From Pelomyxa schiedti (Eukaryota > Evosea > Pelobiontida > Pelomyxidae), in NCBI GenBank assembly GCA_020536535.1, contig JAHLWZ010000800.1, positions 62,001-126,000 on the forward strand: a DNA stretch of 64,000 nucleotides. Direction: 5' to 3'. Below the pieces are notes generated by a model. The model did no database searches and was not told the DNA's origin. It saw only the letters and a list, made by a program, of their open reading frames with translations. Position 1 is the first letter of the stretch, and the number at the start of each line of letters is the position of its first letter. Positions 43,906 to 55,127 of the stretch are shown piece by piece. The translations under genes and the position numbers were made by a program.

Positions 43906-46098
43906 CTAGTTCTCCTCGTCATCATCATACTCTTCCTCTTCTTCGTCATCATACCCATCCTCTTCCTCTTCCTCTTCCTCCTCTTCCTCTTCTTCTTCCT
44001 CTTGGGGACCATTGTTCCTGGCTGCTTTGGGATTTGAGGATTGTTTCTTGTTTGCAGGTGATGACGAGTATTCTGGTAGATATGTGCTGAGGATTTCATT
44101 AGCTTGCTTCTTCACTTCGCCAGATGTATGAGACACCAGTGCCATGAAATTGGAGGCCCGACGGCATTTTTTCAGTTCCTCAACATACCTTGGTCCAAAA
44201 CCAAAAGCTATCTCAACCGCCTGGTATTTATTAGAATTGGCGTGGGGATGGAACATAAGGTACTCTGAGGATGTTCATAAGCAGCTGGTTGCTTGCCAGT
44301 GGGACAATATTACATATTTCATCGAAGACTTTTAACGTCAGCAGAGCGCTATGGTGGCAGTCCAATTAAGTGCAAGAGTAAAGTGTCATTCACTACTCAC
44401 TCAATGAAGATTTTTTTCCCACAGCAAAAAATGTTTGTTACAGCCCAACAGGCCTCACATCTCGTATCATTATCAGCAGTTCTCATGCATTTTACAAGTG
44501 GCTTGAAAATGTCATTTTCATACATTGCTTCTACTTGATATCTACAAAAGAAATTTAAGAATGACTGAAGTTGATACCACCAAAAGCTCACCTGGTTCCA
44601 CCAGCTATATTGGATAACTGTAGATGGTTAATGTTAACCAAGTCTCAAGTAATCATACCAACCAACAGGCATTCTTTTTACTCCGGGGGCTTTTTAAACT
44701 GCATGCCATCACCAAACTGAAAAAAGAAACCGAGTACATACAGCTGGTACATGACAGGAAATATCCCCGCATCAATGACTGCTTGCGTTTCTTCATCACT
44801 GAAAGGAAGACGTTGAGGAATATGAGATTGAGTGAGGCAATGTGCTCACCTTCCAGAGCAAAAAGATCCCAGAGCTCTCAGTGATGGATTTTGTAAGTTG
44901 ATATTTGCAGTCTACTTCAGTGAGAAAGGAAAATATATGGATACAATAAACCGCAAGTAGAGCAACAAGGCTTGTGCAGACACCAGCCTGAAGGAGTGCG
45001 TGTGTCATTTGAGGACTATTCTCAGACAGGTAGGACACAGCCCTTATGGTACAGTGATGGTAAGCCACTTGGTTTGAAGAACAAGAACAATGATAAAGAG
45101 GAACGTACCACGCCATATCTGTTACTGTGTCAATGTCATCATGACCAAGGAGAACTTTGACAGTGGGCAAAGCTTGATTTTGATTGGCGTTATGGTTTTA
45201 CCCACTAGGATAGCAGATACCAGAATAGAATTGGTCAGGCTTTGGGCATGGCTTTTGCCTGCAAAGATTTGAGAAAGTCCAAGCCTTTTCATGTAAGCCA
45301 CACAGGTGTAAAAAGAGACAAGTACCGCATTACGGAGCAATGAGATAGGGCACGTTGCATAAGAGTCTAGCATTGCAATTACCGGAGGGACAGCACCCAT
45401 GCTGAGCACATAGTCTCGCATGGTTGCATTGGTGCCAGCAATGTTTCCTAACCCCCAGACACACTACAGGATGAAATGTTGGAAAACGCAGGGAAGGGGA
45501 GGGTACCTGTTCACGCAATTCATCATCACCTGAACTGAGAAGGCCAACAAATGCAGACACCGCCCCAGCATCGATAACAACTTGAGATTGCCGTTCATTC
45601 CCACTTGCCACTACAGAGAGTGGCAAGTAAAACAAAAGAGCTAAAATTCAAGGGGAAAAGTAAGTACCGTTTGTTATCGCCCATGCTGCCTCGAATTGTA
45701 GTTTTGGGGTTTCAGTCTTCACAGTGAAATAAGTATCAGAAGAAGGAGGAAATAAGAGAGCACAAGTACCCGTGTCAAAAAGTCAACTAATCTTGGAACC
45801 ACACCAGTTTCAATTACTTCTTGTATTGGAGGGTTTTTCTCTAAAGCAATAATGAAAACCAAAAGAAAAAGAGTGAGTGACATCTTGTCGCATACCAATG
45901 GACAACAGCTGGCGTAAACGCACAGTAGCAGGAAGGTGCCGGGACAGGTCTTCTCCCATGCACGCTTCAGCAAGTTCCGCAATGCTAGATCCCTACACTG
46001 ACTTAAAACAACGAACCGGCGAATAAGCACGTCATTTGCAATGGCAGAGATCTCGGCAGTTGTGCGTGTGAACTCACCTCATACTCCGCCTCCGTCAT
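43906..46098 (-). CDS. Importin alpha (karyopherin alpha) lacking the IBB domain
   Basis: Nuclear-import adaptor built of armadillo repeats. ATG 46098: MTEAEYE spliced to GSSIAELAEACMGEDLSRHL then PATVRLRQLLSIEKNPPIQE and VIETGVVPRLVDFL. This is ARM1, where relatives read RKLLSIERNPPIQEVIEAGVVPR. Later ARM blocks: SQVVIDAGAVSAFVGLLSSG, YVLSMGAVPPVIAMLDSY, VRYLSENSPQMTHALL-type helix, CEACWAVTNIF, and YQAVEIAFGFGPRYVEELKK at the C-terminus. The tail ends in a 14-Glu run and EEEEEYDDDEEN, TAG 43906. The first exon is only seven residues and directly precedes ARM1. No Arg/Lys-rich IBB segment is visible in the 200 bases up to the divergent gene. Confidence 0.85.
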
Positions 46099-46297
46099 CA
46101 CTTGTGCGCCGTTCACGGAATGCAGTCTTCTGATCAACAGCCGGGAGCTCTTGAATCAGCATACTTGGGAGAGGCTCACAGTACCCTGGAAGGACCTCCC
46201 TACACTGGCGGCAGTGCAATTGGCCCCCACTCTCATCCTCCCGTTTGGGTCCTTGTTGAAAAGGGAATTTTCCGATGCTCTAAATTGCAATTTAGAA

Positions 46298-48054
46298 ATG
46301 ACCAGGAAGAAGGGCAACAACCGACGTCAATGCGCCAAGAGCAGCGCGCCCCGGTCCCCAACTCCGGCCCCAACTCCAACCCCAACCACGACGGCGCCAA
46401 CGCCAACGCGAACTCCGGAGCCTTCATCTTCTGCTACAACTACTACTACTAGTAGCAGTGCGTCTGCCGCTACCTCCTCCACTACAGCTACAACAACAAC
46501 GACATCGACTAGTACAACAGAACCCACAGCCGTCTCCGCGACGCTCCCCACGGCGACACCCGTCGCGGCGACCTTGGCCGAAGGAGCCGCTCTCACCGCC
46601 AGTGCTGCGCCCGAGGTCACGATGGTTTCTCAGAAGTTCATGTACACGGAGCTGTACGCCTGGGAGTTCTCAGTCCCTCTCAGAGTCGGGATAACCGTTC
46701 CCCCTGACAAAACAGAGGACAGACAATTGTGGGAGCACGTGGCACCACAAATAGCCTCGTGTTTGGGAGTGGCTGAGGATGAAATGCCACCATTTGACCG
46801 AATAAACATGGTGTACTGTGTTGCAAATCCTTCTCCCAGAAGACTGGTACCTGGTGCTCCAATCACACTCAAGCAGTTCGATCAGAATAATGGCTTTGTC
46901 AAGATTGAGATGCTGGAAGCGCAGCGCCAGTCCGATTCGCTTAGCGGCTTGCTAAAGGCCACTCGTAGGAGAATTATAGCATTCCAATTGCCACTAAAAG
47001 TTCAAATAGATGCAGATTTACATGGCCTACAACAAAAAAATGCAGACCTTCAAAAGCAGTATGAGAACTGTTCGCAACATTTTGCGGTTAAGGTTGTGCC
47101 TTAAAAAAGTTTCAGACCTTAGTAAAGTAACCACCTGTTAAAGGAGAAACAACAAAAAGATGTTATGTCACAGGCTATGGTATCATGCTATGTTTTACAC
47201 TGAACAAATATTAACTGTCAACGAATAGAAAAATAATGCCTCACTAAAACAAAACCAAAAGGGTTACCAGAAAGAACTGAAGGTTCTCACTGCTCCTTAA
47301 ATTGGTTCTCATCAAAATAACAGAATTCGCGGGTTCAAATCACTCAACAAGAAGAGGCATATGCAAGATTGATGCTGGATCTGGACAAAAAGGTGGCTGC
47401 TGCCATTGCTCCGCTGGAAAAGGAGATAGCCGACCTCAACGAGAGGGTGACCACCCTTGAAACTGAAAACGCCGACCTCAAGAGTTCAAACACCAAACTC
47501 CACGAGAGGGTGACCACCCTTGAAACTGAAAACGCCTCTTTGAAAGCCAAAATTGAGGTACTTAATCTTTTACCATTGCATTGAGAAGTTCACCTAACCC
47601 GGCTAAATGGAAAGCATTTCAATGTGAATAATCTGGTGACTGCGGTATTAGCAGAGGCACGAACAAAGGTGGCTTTAGCGGTCGATTCTTCAAGTCGGGC
47701 AGAAAAATGTTTGCTCTTAAGCTTTATGTGTTGCCAACCTAATCAAATACAGACTTAGATGTTTGGGTTAATCTTCCAGAGGCCTGTATGGCCTGCTGGG
47801 ATTCCCTTTATCCCGACAGCTGGGTCTCTTATGGAGAACTGTTACGCATGAAGACCGTGCGTAATGCGGAGGTGACAACCCCTAAAACCTACGTTCTTCA
47901 AACAACTTGTAGTACCACAGCCTTAACTACGCTGACGCAACTGAGGTATTGGCCGAAACCACAACATCCCTAACTCCCCACCAAAAAATCTTAATCCAAG
48001 GCCTACTGGGTGTCCTCTTTCGCGACGAAATAGAAAAGGCCAAACGAACATAAC
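46298..48054 (+). CDS. Hypothetical coiled-coil protein
   Basis: Exon 1 from ATG 46298 (MTRKKGNNRRQCAKSSAPRS) has a long Thr/Pro/Ser stretch, then a folded part (KFMYTELYAWEFSVPLRVGI; LWEHVAPQIASCLGVAEDEM; PGAPITLKQFDQNNGFVKIE). It then enters a coiled coil (LHGLQQKNADLQKQYENCSQ). The frame stops at 47104, but splicing HFA^gttaag (47088) to acag^AATTCG (47328) continues in phase as NSRVQITQQEEAYARLMLDL. This leads to a coiled-coil exon with a 21-residue duplication (ERVTTLETENA twice). Downstream exons: LTRLNGKHFNVNNLVTAVLA; LPEACMACWDSLYPDSWVSY; TEVLAETTTSLTPHQKILIQ then GLLGVLFRDEIEKAKRT with TAA 48054. Whether this is one gene or two needs transcript data. Confidence 0.5.
47441..47536 (+). 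repeat. 63-bp tandem duplication within a coiled-coil exon
   Basis: The 33-base block starting GAGAGGGTGACCACCCTTGA occurs identically at 47441-47473 and 47504-47536. The 63-bp period equals 21 residues, or three heptads. Confidence 0.85.
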
Positions 48055-48056
48055 AA

Positions 48057-48081
48057 AAAAAAAAAAAAAAAAAAAAAAGAC
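48057..48081 (+). repeat. Homopolymer A tract between convergent genes
   Basis: About 25 A directly after the TAA at 48054 and before the SPFH stop at 48135. It could mark a polyadenylation region or an inserted poly(A). Confidence 0.7.
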
Positions 48082-48134
48082 GAGATCTTCGTTTATTCTT
48101 CACTACATAAAGAGAAGGAGTGGGGCCGTCAGTG

Positions 48135-50938
48135 TCAGTGGCCACCACCGGACTGTGGGGCAGACGCCACGGAGCTGCTGACCATTGCCGACAGCGCATC
48201 AGATACATTGGGATTGGCGCCAAAGTTGAACAGCGGCACTGACTTGCTGGGCAGGACAGCCGTGCGGATGTTTGACATTGCGCGGGCCATGATCTCCGCC
48301 TTGCGAAGCTCGCCGTAGGCCCCGTACTTATCAAGAAGCTGGGCTTCTTTCTCGGCGGCCACGGTTTTCATCTGGAGTGCCTCGGATTCGGCCGCTGCCC
48401 TGGTTTTTTTTTTTTTTTTGGGAATTCAGTGGGAGGCTGATGCGAAGCGGGGCGATTGGTTTACTTGATTCTGATTGCCTCGGCTTCCAGTTTGGCGGAT
48501 TCAAGCGTTGCCTGCATCTCGATTTGCTTGGCTTCGGCTGCAGCTTTGGCCTTGGTTACATGGTTTTGGTTCACTCGTTCTTGCTGTGGAATTCGGATGA
48601 GAATAGTTCGGAATTCGGATTAAGGATACACACAGCAATTCGTTCCTGCTCAGCCTTCTGGTTTGCCTGCGATTGAGCAATTTGATATTGCTTTTCAAGA
48701 ACAGAGGCATCAGCATTTGCTTGTGCAGTAATCAGGGAGAACTTGGAAACCTAAAAATCCAAGAAGTGAGAGCACAGATATAAATGGTAATTGTACTTGA
48801 GCAGCTATGCTAGGATCCAGAATCTAATAATACAAATTAATGAAGATTACAGGCAAAACAAATACCTTAGGAGTTTCAATATTAAGTCGGACAAGGTTTA
48901 TACCGTACTCCTGTTGATTAGTAAGAAGAATTGTACTTCAATCATGAAAATATAATACCAAAAAATCTCTGCAAAGCTGGTTTTTGACTTCATCCTGCAA
49001 ATGTCGAATAAACTCTGGGGCACTGGGGCTGCCATCTGAAGCAGGCTCTATAAAAATAGCTCAATTGATTTTCTATGCAATCGATTATCTTACGTAGTGG
49101 GAGCCTGGCTTTTGTCTGATCAGTGCTTTGGAAATCACTTGATGAGCACTGTAAAGGAAATCAACTTTGTGAATGTAATGACTAGTTTAAACCTGCTGAA
49201 TTACTGCACCCATATCGGCTACAACTAAGCTTTCTATATGAGGTACAATTTGCTTTACGTTCAGCTTTGTCAGAGTCAACATTGGTTCAGTCATTTCATA
49301 GACTACAAGCAATTGGACACCAATAGGAAGTCCATCTTTTGTACGGAATACCTGAAGAAATAATGGGCAGAAGGGGGAAAAAAAAAAAAGAAAAAGAAAA
49401 CCTCGTAGCAGAAGTTTGGGTCATCAGGATTTTCCCGTTTGCGTGTATGCTTGGTTTCTTGGCTAGGGAACAACAAAGTCTTTTTGTTTTTGTTTAGAAC
49501 GCTCAGAATTGGACATAGAAGTGTACCTGAATATTTGTTGGGAGGAAAGAATCAAATGTATGTATTGGAGACGTTATGAGTATTGGCTGTAACAGGATTA
49601 GGGTCAAAGTGTTCCTTCAAAGAGGTAAACCTGATTTGTACGAGACGCAGAGTAAATTTGTAGGTGCCCATTATCATATGTTATTGCTACTTCGCCTGTA
49701 CGTGGCATAAGCCTTTTCAGTGACCCATGTAGAATGACTGGCTCTTGGGCATCATGGAAAGGAATACCCTTTTCCTTCTCATCAAGTTGGAATATAGGGC
49801 TGTTGACAATATATGGTTCCATACGACTCTCCAAGAAGAAAGGCTCAGAGCCGTACCAAACCTACCAATTTCAGGGATCTTATGGAAGGCTCAGGGGAGA
49901 GATACCTTGGCGATTTTGCCATTAGGAACACGTAGGATGTGAATAGTTCCGTGGCAGATATAGGGGTGATACACCGCCCTAAATCCACCTCGGCGATCAA
50001 ACATGAAGTTCTGGTCATGTATCACATGAGGACCCTCACCCTGAAAGACACAATGAAATAAGAACTTACTTAACAATTTAGTGTCAAAGCACACATAAAT
50101 GACAGGGATTGTGCCAGACATAGCAAGGGCGAGTTGACCTTGGGGCACGTTGAGAACATATACACCGTGTCCCCCAAAGAAAGGATCAGTTTGCTGAAAG
50201 TAATAAATACTTTCAAAAATGTAAATTGAGCCCTACTGGAAAAGTCCCCATTTCCCCTGTGAGGCCAGTAAAATACACCTTTTTTCTGTGAGGAAAATTT
50301 GGGAGAGGCTAAGAAAAACTGATTTTCTCTGGGGAGTATCTTTAAAAAGTACGAGTTCTGGAGTAAAATTCCTGTGTACAAGCCTAGCAGACGATGAAAC
50401 GGGATGGGGCCAATATAAAAAGGAGTACCTGAACTGACCACGGTCAATACGAGTTCCCCATATCAAAGAATCAACCATTATCGAACGTTTTCCTAGATAC
50501 ATGTGAGGAAAAGTACCATGTGAAGACTATACCTTTATTGAACGCCTTTGCAATGTTGTCCATTTGTTGGACTGGATCAGGAGCCCTGTAAATTCCATTA
50601 GAAATAAGGATAGAACATTGTAAAAAAAAAAAAAAACAGTACCTAAGCGTAGACTGTATAATGACGTCATCAGGATTCAGGAATTTTGGCAAGTGCCCAC
50701 CCGGGGGGCCTTGGCTTGGAGGCGTCGGAAGACCGGACGCCCCGCCGTCGATCGCAGAACCAGTATAAGACGTAGTGGCTGTGGCAGACAGCATTGTGGG
50801 ACCGCTGCTGCTCTCGTCGTCGTCGTCGCGGCGCCTGTGCCTGTGGGGCTTGTGGCGCCCGTCGTCGCCAACGTTGGGCGAAAGTGCGGCGGTGGCGAGG
50901 GCCTCGGCCGACGCGTGCAGGGCGGTGCTCGATGCCAT
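48135..50938 (-). CDS. SPFH/Band-7 domain protein (stomatin-flotillin-like)
   Basis: About a dozen short exons. ATG 50938 starts MASSTALHASAEALATAALS, then a His/Arg/Asp-rich leader, then GGHLPKFLNPDDVIIQSTL. The SPFH part: NVPQGQLALAMSGTIPVIY, GPHVIHDQNFMFDRRGGF, TIHILRVPNGKIAKV, PQEPVILHGSLKRLMPRTGE-type strand, CYEVFRTKDGLPIGVQLLVV, KQIVPHIESLVVADMGAVIQ and PEFIRHLQDEVKNQLCRDFF. The C-terminal coiled coil (LEKQYQIAQSQANQKAEQER; AAAEAKQIEMQATLESAKLE then AEAIR) is typical for prohibitin/flotillin scaffolds. The end is GAYGELRKAEIMARAMSNIR to SGGGH, TGA 48135. No transmembrane segment or palmitoylation Gly was found at the N-terminus. Likely an oligomeric membrane-associated scaffold (inference). 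Confidence 0.8.
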
Positions 50939-51483
50939 TGTAGTGTACTTGTGGGTTGGCTTTGTTGTGTGTGGCGGTTGTGGGTTTTTTTTTCCGAACT
51001 GCTTTTTTCGCCGAGCCGTTCAAAAGACATCAAGAATCGAAGATTTTGGGTTTTTGCGGAATGGAAGAGATACCTTCCACTCTTGGGTTCTTTGGGTTCT
51101 GGGCCCGTCCTACTTGTGCGTTACCTGCACAGTATGTGTCTTCAGTGGTGAAGAAAATAGGGTCAGACAAGAGTGATAGTTGAGAATCATGCATCACACC
51201 AAAATACAAAACCACAACTTTTCTTTGATTGGTCCTGTGGCTAGCTTTTGATTCAGTTCTAATTTCTTGGTCAGAGTACCTTGTTATGTAAAATTCACAC
51301 AATGCAACATTTCCTTCTTGTATGGCAAATGACTCCACCTGATTCCAAATGGCTGAAGAAAAAAAACACCAGACCACCGATCCCAAGCGATGATAACGAA
51401 AAGTAAAGCGTTCCGGTCTGTTGAGAATTTTAATCAGCCAGGTACCTAAAAAGCAAAAAGGAAATCATCTTTCGGAAGATGAT
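50939..51483. other. Stretch with one doubtful minus-strand frame
   Basis: A minus-strand frame at 51030-51386 (SAIWNQVESFAIQEGNVALC; REGISSIPQ-like end) is open but has no recognisable domain. It could hold an exon of a spliced gene running toward 51030. Plus-strand frames here are reverse shadows of the SPFH leader. Confidence 0.3.
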
Positions 51484-51786
51484 TTAGCTCCCAGTGTAAG
51501 GGAACTTGTCCCAACAATCCTTGAGTTTAACGCGCACCTCTTCTGCGGTGGGTTTATTTTTATCTACCTTCCACTTTTCAAGCCAGTCCGGGAGGTAGAG
51601 CTGAAGCTTGCCTCTCATCCTGAAAGTTTGTCCTAAAGACAGTAAGTCTTTTAATTCGTAATAGGTCAAATTGGTAGGACTGGAGTGGTACCTGTCCCAA
51701 AGATTGACGAATCTTCGAAGCCGTTTCCACCAACACTCGCGTGAGGCATGAAGCGGTCGGGGGGCTCGAGGAGGATGTTTCGCCAT
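51484..51786 (-). CDS. Hypothetical small basic protein
   Basis: ATG 51786 (MAKHPPRAPRPLHASRECWW then KRLRRFVNLWDR) to TAG/TAA at 51484. The frame is open through, but an intron gtaccactccag...caaactttcag (about 51613-51691) would give KRLRRFVNLWDRMRGKLQLY then LPDWLEKWKVDKNKPTAEEV and RVKLKDCWDKFPYTGS, about 77 aa. It is rich in Trp, Lys and Arg, like small organelle-targeted or ribosome-associated proteins. No family assigned. Confidence 0.5.
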   Translation of the reverse strand: MAKHPPRAPRPLHASRECWWKRLRRFVNLWDRYHSSPTNLTYYELKDLLSLGQTFRMRGKLQLYLPDWLEKWKVDKNKPTAEEVRVKLKDCWDKFPYTGS

Positions 51787-52318
51787 TTTTGTGGAAGATT
51801 TTTGATTTGGCTTGTTGGGATAAGTCCCCTTTGTTTTGCTTTTTATTTGCTTTTTTGGAATTTTTGGATTGTTGTTCCTTTTTTACGAAGTTGTGATTGA
51901 TTGGATTTCTTTTTAACAGAGGAAATTTGGCTGCAACGTACTTGTGGGAGACGTTGGCTTTCTGTACTTGGTGTGGTGGGGCACTTGCTGTGGTGTTCGG
52001 GATATTCTGTGGTTAAGAACCATGAACAAGGGTACTTGTGCTGAGGTGATAAATCCTTTCCTGTGGGTACTGAAAAGGACACACCGAGAATTCTCCACAC
52101 TCTTCTTTACAACCTCCCCACAGTACTCGCCTTTCGTGATGGCTGAATCTCACAGTCTCACTGCGCCCGTGATCGAATTCGTTTTCGTTTGTTGTTATGC
52201 TCAACGGGGCTACACCGTACTATCCTGAAGAACAAAAAGAAAAAGCCCGTCATTTCCGCAAAACAAGGTTGAAACACAAATACAAAAAACAAATCATTGG
52301 ATCAGACACCAAGTACAC
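51787..52318. other. Promoter region of the CoA-disulfide reductase gene; overlapping small frames not assigned
   Basis: Several 60-95-residue frames overlap on both strands (for example minus EYCGEVVKKSVENSRCVLFS near 52110). None shows a domain or a clear start. A short minus-strand gene between 52190 and 51843 is possible. Confidence 0.3.
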
Positions 52319-55068
52319 ATGTCTACAGGGGCGGTAAACCGGGTGGTGATAGTGGGTGGAGTTGCAGGTGGTGCTTCCGCTGCTGCGAGGCTTAGGAGGG
52401 TCAACACTGAATGCAGCGTCATTCTCTTTGAGAGGGGGGAATACGTGAGGTGACTGTCAAACTGCATCCCTTGTTTCTCCTGGGTTTTTTTTTTTTTTTT
52501 TGGCTCACACGGGTGCACTGTTTTCCAGTTTTGCAAATTGCGGTATGCCATACCACATTGGCGGCACAATCAAAGAGCGGGACAGGCTGCTGTTAGTTTC
52601 ACCTGATACTTTGCGCCGGTTCCTTCCTAATTTAGATTTTTTCCCTTTGTTTTGTTTCTCCCATCGCCCACTAAATTTCTTTTCTGCACACAGACGGTTC
52701 GACATCGATGTTAGGATACGCACTGAAGTTATTTCCATTGATGCAGAGCGAAAAGAAATCCTGGCTAGAGCTCTCACAACGGGAGTTGAAGGTCAAAAAG
52801 CTCCCGTGGAAGCTTCTTGTTCTGACATTTTCTAGAGCGGGTTCCCTATGATGCCTTGATATTGAGTCCAGGCGCATCACCAGTGAAACCACCTATTCCA
52901 GGAATTGACCACCCCCGCGTCAGAGTTCTTAGGGATATCAGCACAATGGACTCTATGAAAACTTTAGTAGACGCAGAAGTCAATAAGACAATGCAAGCTT
53001 TCTTTGACTTTATTTCCATTTTCTCACTGAGCCTAGACCTCGCCCAATTCTCATTCTTGGAGGTGGATATATTGGCTTGGAAGTGGCTGAAGCTATCATT
53101 CACAGAAAACTTCCTTGCATTTTAGTGGAATTCTCCAATCAGGTACTCTTTAATAATCTGTACCAAGGTCCTTTTAAAAATATTTACAGGTTATGGGTCC
53201 AATTGACCCTGAAATGAGTTATCCTCTACATCAAGAGTTGAATGCAAATAATGTGGACCTTAGGTTGGGCTGCACTGTTTCAAAATTCGTGGGCACCGAC
53301 ACGGTACTCTTCTTTAGCAGCACCACCCCTAATACATTTTCAGTCTGTTCTCTGCACTCTCACAACAGGGGAGGAAATAGAATGTGCATTTGCTGTTGTT
53401 GCAATTGGTGTTCGTCCAGAGACTGAACTTGCCAAGACTGCTGGTTTATAATAGCCTTGTGTTTAAGCACTTGACCTTTTCAAGGTTTATCAATCGGCCA
53501 ACGTGGAGGCATACTTGTGGACGAGTTCTTGCAAACATCCAACCCATCAATCTATGCAGTTGGTGACGCAGTTGAAGTACCTTGTTTCTTAGTGTCTTCA
53601 TATTATGTTTACTTGTATTAGGTCCAAGACTTTGTTACAGGGACACAAGCACATATTCCACTTGCTGGACCTGCAAATAGACAAGGTCGAATAGTGGCAA
53701 CGAACTTGTTTTGTAAAAATCCCAAGTTCAAGCTTTCTTACAAAAAGACTCAAGTACTGTATATGTAGTCTCTTGAAATTACTCACTTGTCGTAGGGAAC
53801 AGCTGTGTGTAAAGTCTTTGATTTGACTGTTGCAATGACTGGCGCAAACGAGAAACTTCTCAAAAGATTAAACAAACCATACAATAAAGTCTATCTACAT
53901 TCAATGAGTCATGCCTCTTATTATCCCGGTTGTTAAGGTTTCATCTATAGGAAATTTAACAACACTTAAGGGGCACAATTGATGTGCATTAAACTGATCT
54001 ATGACCCGGAATCAATGAAAATTTTGGGGGCACAAGCCGTTGGCAAAGAAGGTCAGCTGAAGGTGCAATTAATGTGATTTATGAAGAAAACAGGAGTCGA
54101 GAAAAGAATTGACGTAATTGCTGTGGCACTTCGTGGAGGTTTGACTATTAATGACCTGGAAGATCTCGAGCTATGCTACGCACCTCCTTATGGAAGCGCA
54201 AAGGACCCCGTTAATATGGCTGGTTTCATTGCCTCTAATCTCGAACGTGGAATGTTCCGACAATGCTTTGCGGAGGACCTGCACAAAAAGTTGTCTGATG
54301 GTGGGTCTGATCTTCCATTTATTCTGGATGTAAGAGAGCCGGAGGTAGGAACAACCGTCGCCAAAGATGTTCGATGTTCTTATATTTCCAACAGGAAACT
54401 ACGCAAAAAATACCTCAGTCAATTAATATTCCTCTGGCCCAAGTTGTATCCCGTCTACATGAAATTCCTAAGGATAGACCCATTGTCGTTACATGTGCAT
54501 CAGGTCTACGTTCCTACAATGCTACCATGACACTACTTCACAATGGATATAATGCCCAAAATCTTAGTGGAGGGTTTAAGATTTGGAGTTGGGTGACTGG
54601 AAATGATCCAAAGAAATGGGTTAGCTCTTTTTCTTACCTTACTGTGGTGCTTATTTCTCCTTCAGATAAAACCCATTTCCTTGCCACCCCCTTCTTGTCA
54701 AGCAACCACTTCATGTCAAGCAACGTCTTCATGTACCACTGTCTCCCCTTCTGGTGCACTTGATGTTGCAAAGGAGGTTCGTTGCATACTTTGCAAACTA
54801 CACATTTCACATATTTTTTTTTCAGGTTGATGCCATGTGTATGGCGTGCCCTGGGCCCATAGTCAGACTTGCAAAAGCCATGAATGATGTAAAGGAAGGA
54901 GAAGTTGTGAGACTACGTGCGGGTGACAGAGGGTTCGCACAAGACATTGTTGGCTGGTGTAAGAGTACTTCCAACACCCTTGTCAAAATGGACACAGAGG
55001 AAAAGCCGGAGTACTGTGTAACAGTCTTAATTCGGAAAGGGACTGCCACCAAGTCCTCATCCAGTTGA
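52319..55068 (+). CDS. CoA-disulfide reductase / NADH-dependent persulfide reductase with rhodanese and TusA domains
   Basis: Three-domain sulfur enzyme. ATG 52319: [20 protein letters not shown] (FAD site). [13 protein letters not shown]-type block holds the redox Cys of CoA-disulfide reductases. Next: [38 protein letters not shown] (NAD site), [49 protein letters not shown] and [20 protein letters not shown]. The rhodanese domain follows ([48 protein letters not shown], with loop Cys in CASGLRS). Then a Ser/Cys/Thr linker with the repeated motif SCQAT, and a TusA/SirA domain with CPGP ([20 protein letters not shown]). About ten introns. Stop TGA 55066-55068. Relatives reduce CoA-persulfides or polysulfide with NAD(P)H and pass sulfur through the Cys sites. 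The architecture is bacterial (anaerobe) type. Confidence 0.9.
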
Positions 55069-55099
55069 AAAAAATAGTTCTTTTTTTTTTTTTTTTACA

Positions 55100-55105
55100 A
55101 ATAAA
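55100..55105 (+). promoter_or_regulatory. Candidate polyadenylation signal AATAAA
   Basis: Hexamer 32 bases after the TGA at 55068, preceded by a T16 tract, in the 59-base gap before the convergent desulfidase stop. Confidence 0.35.
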
Positions 55106-55127
55106 AAGAGATAGTAACTTGTTGTCA

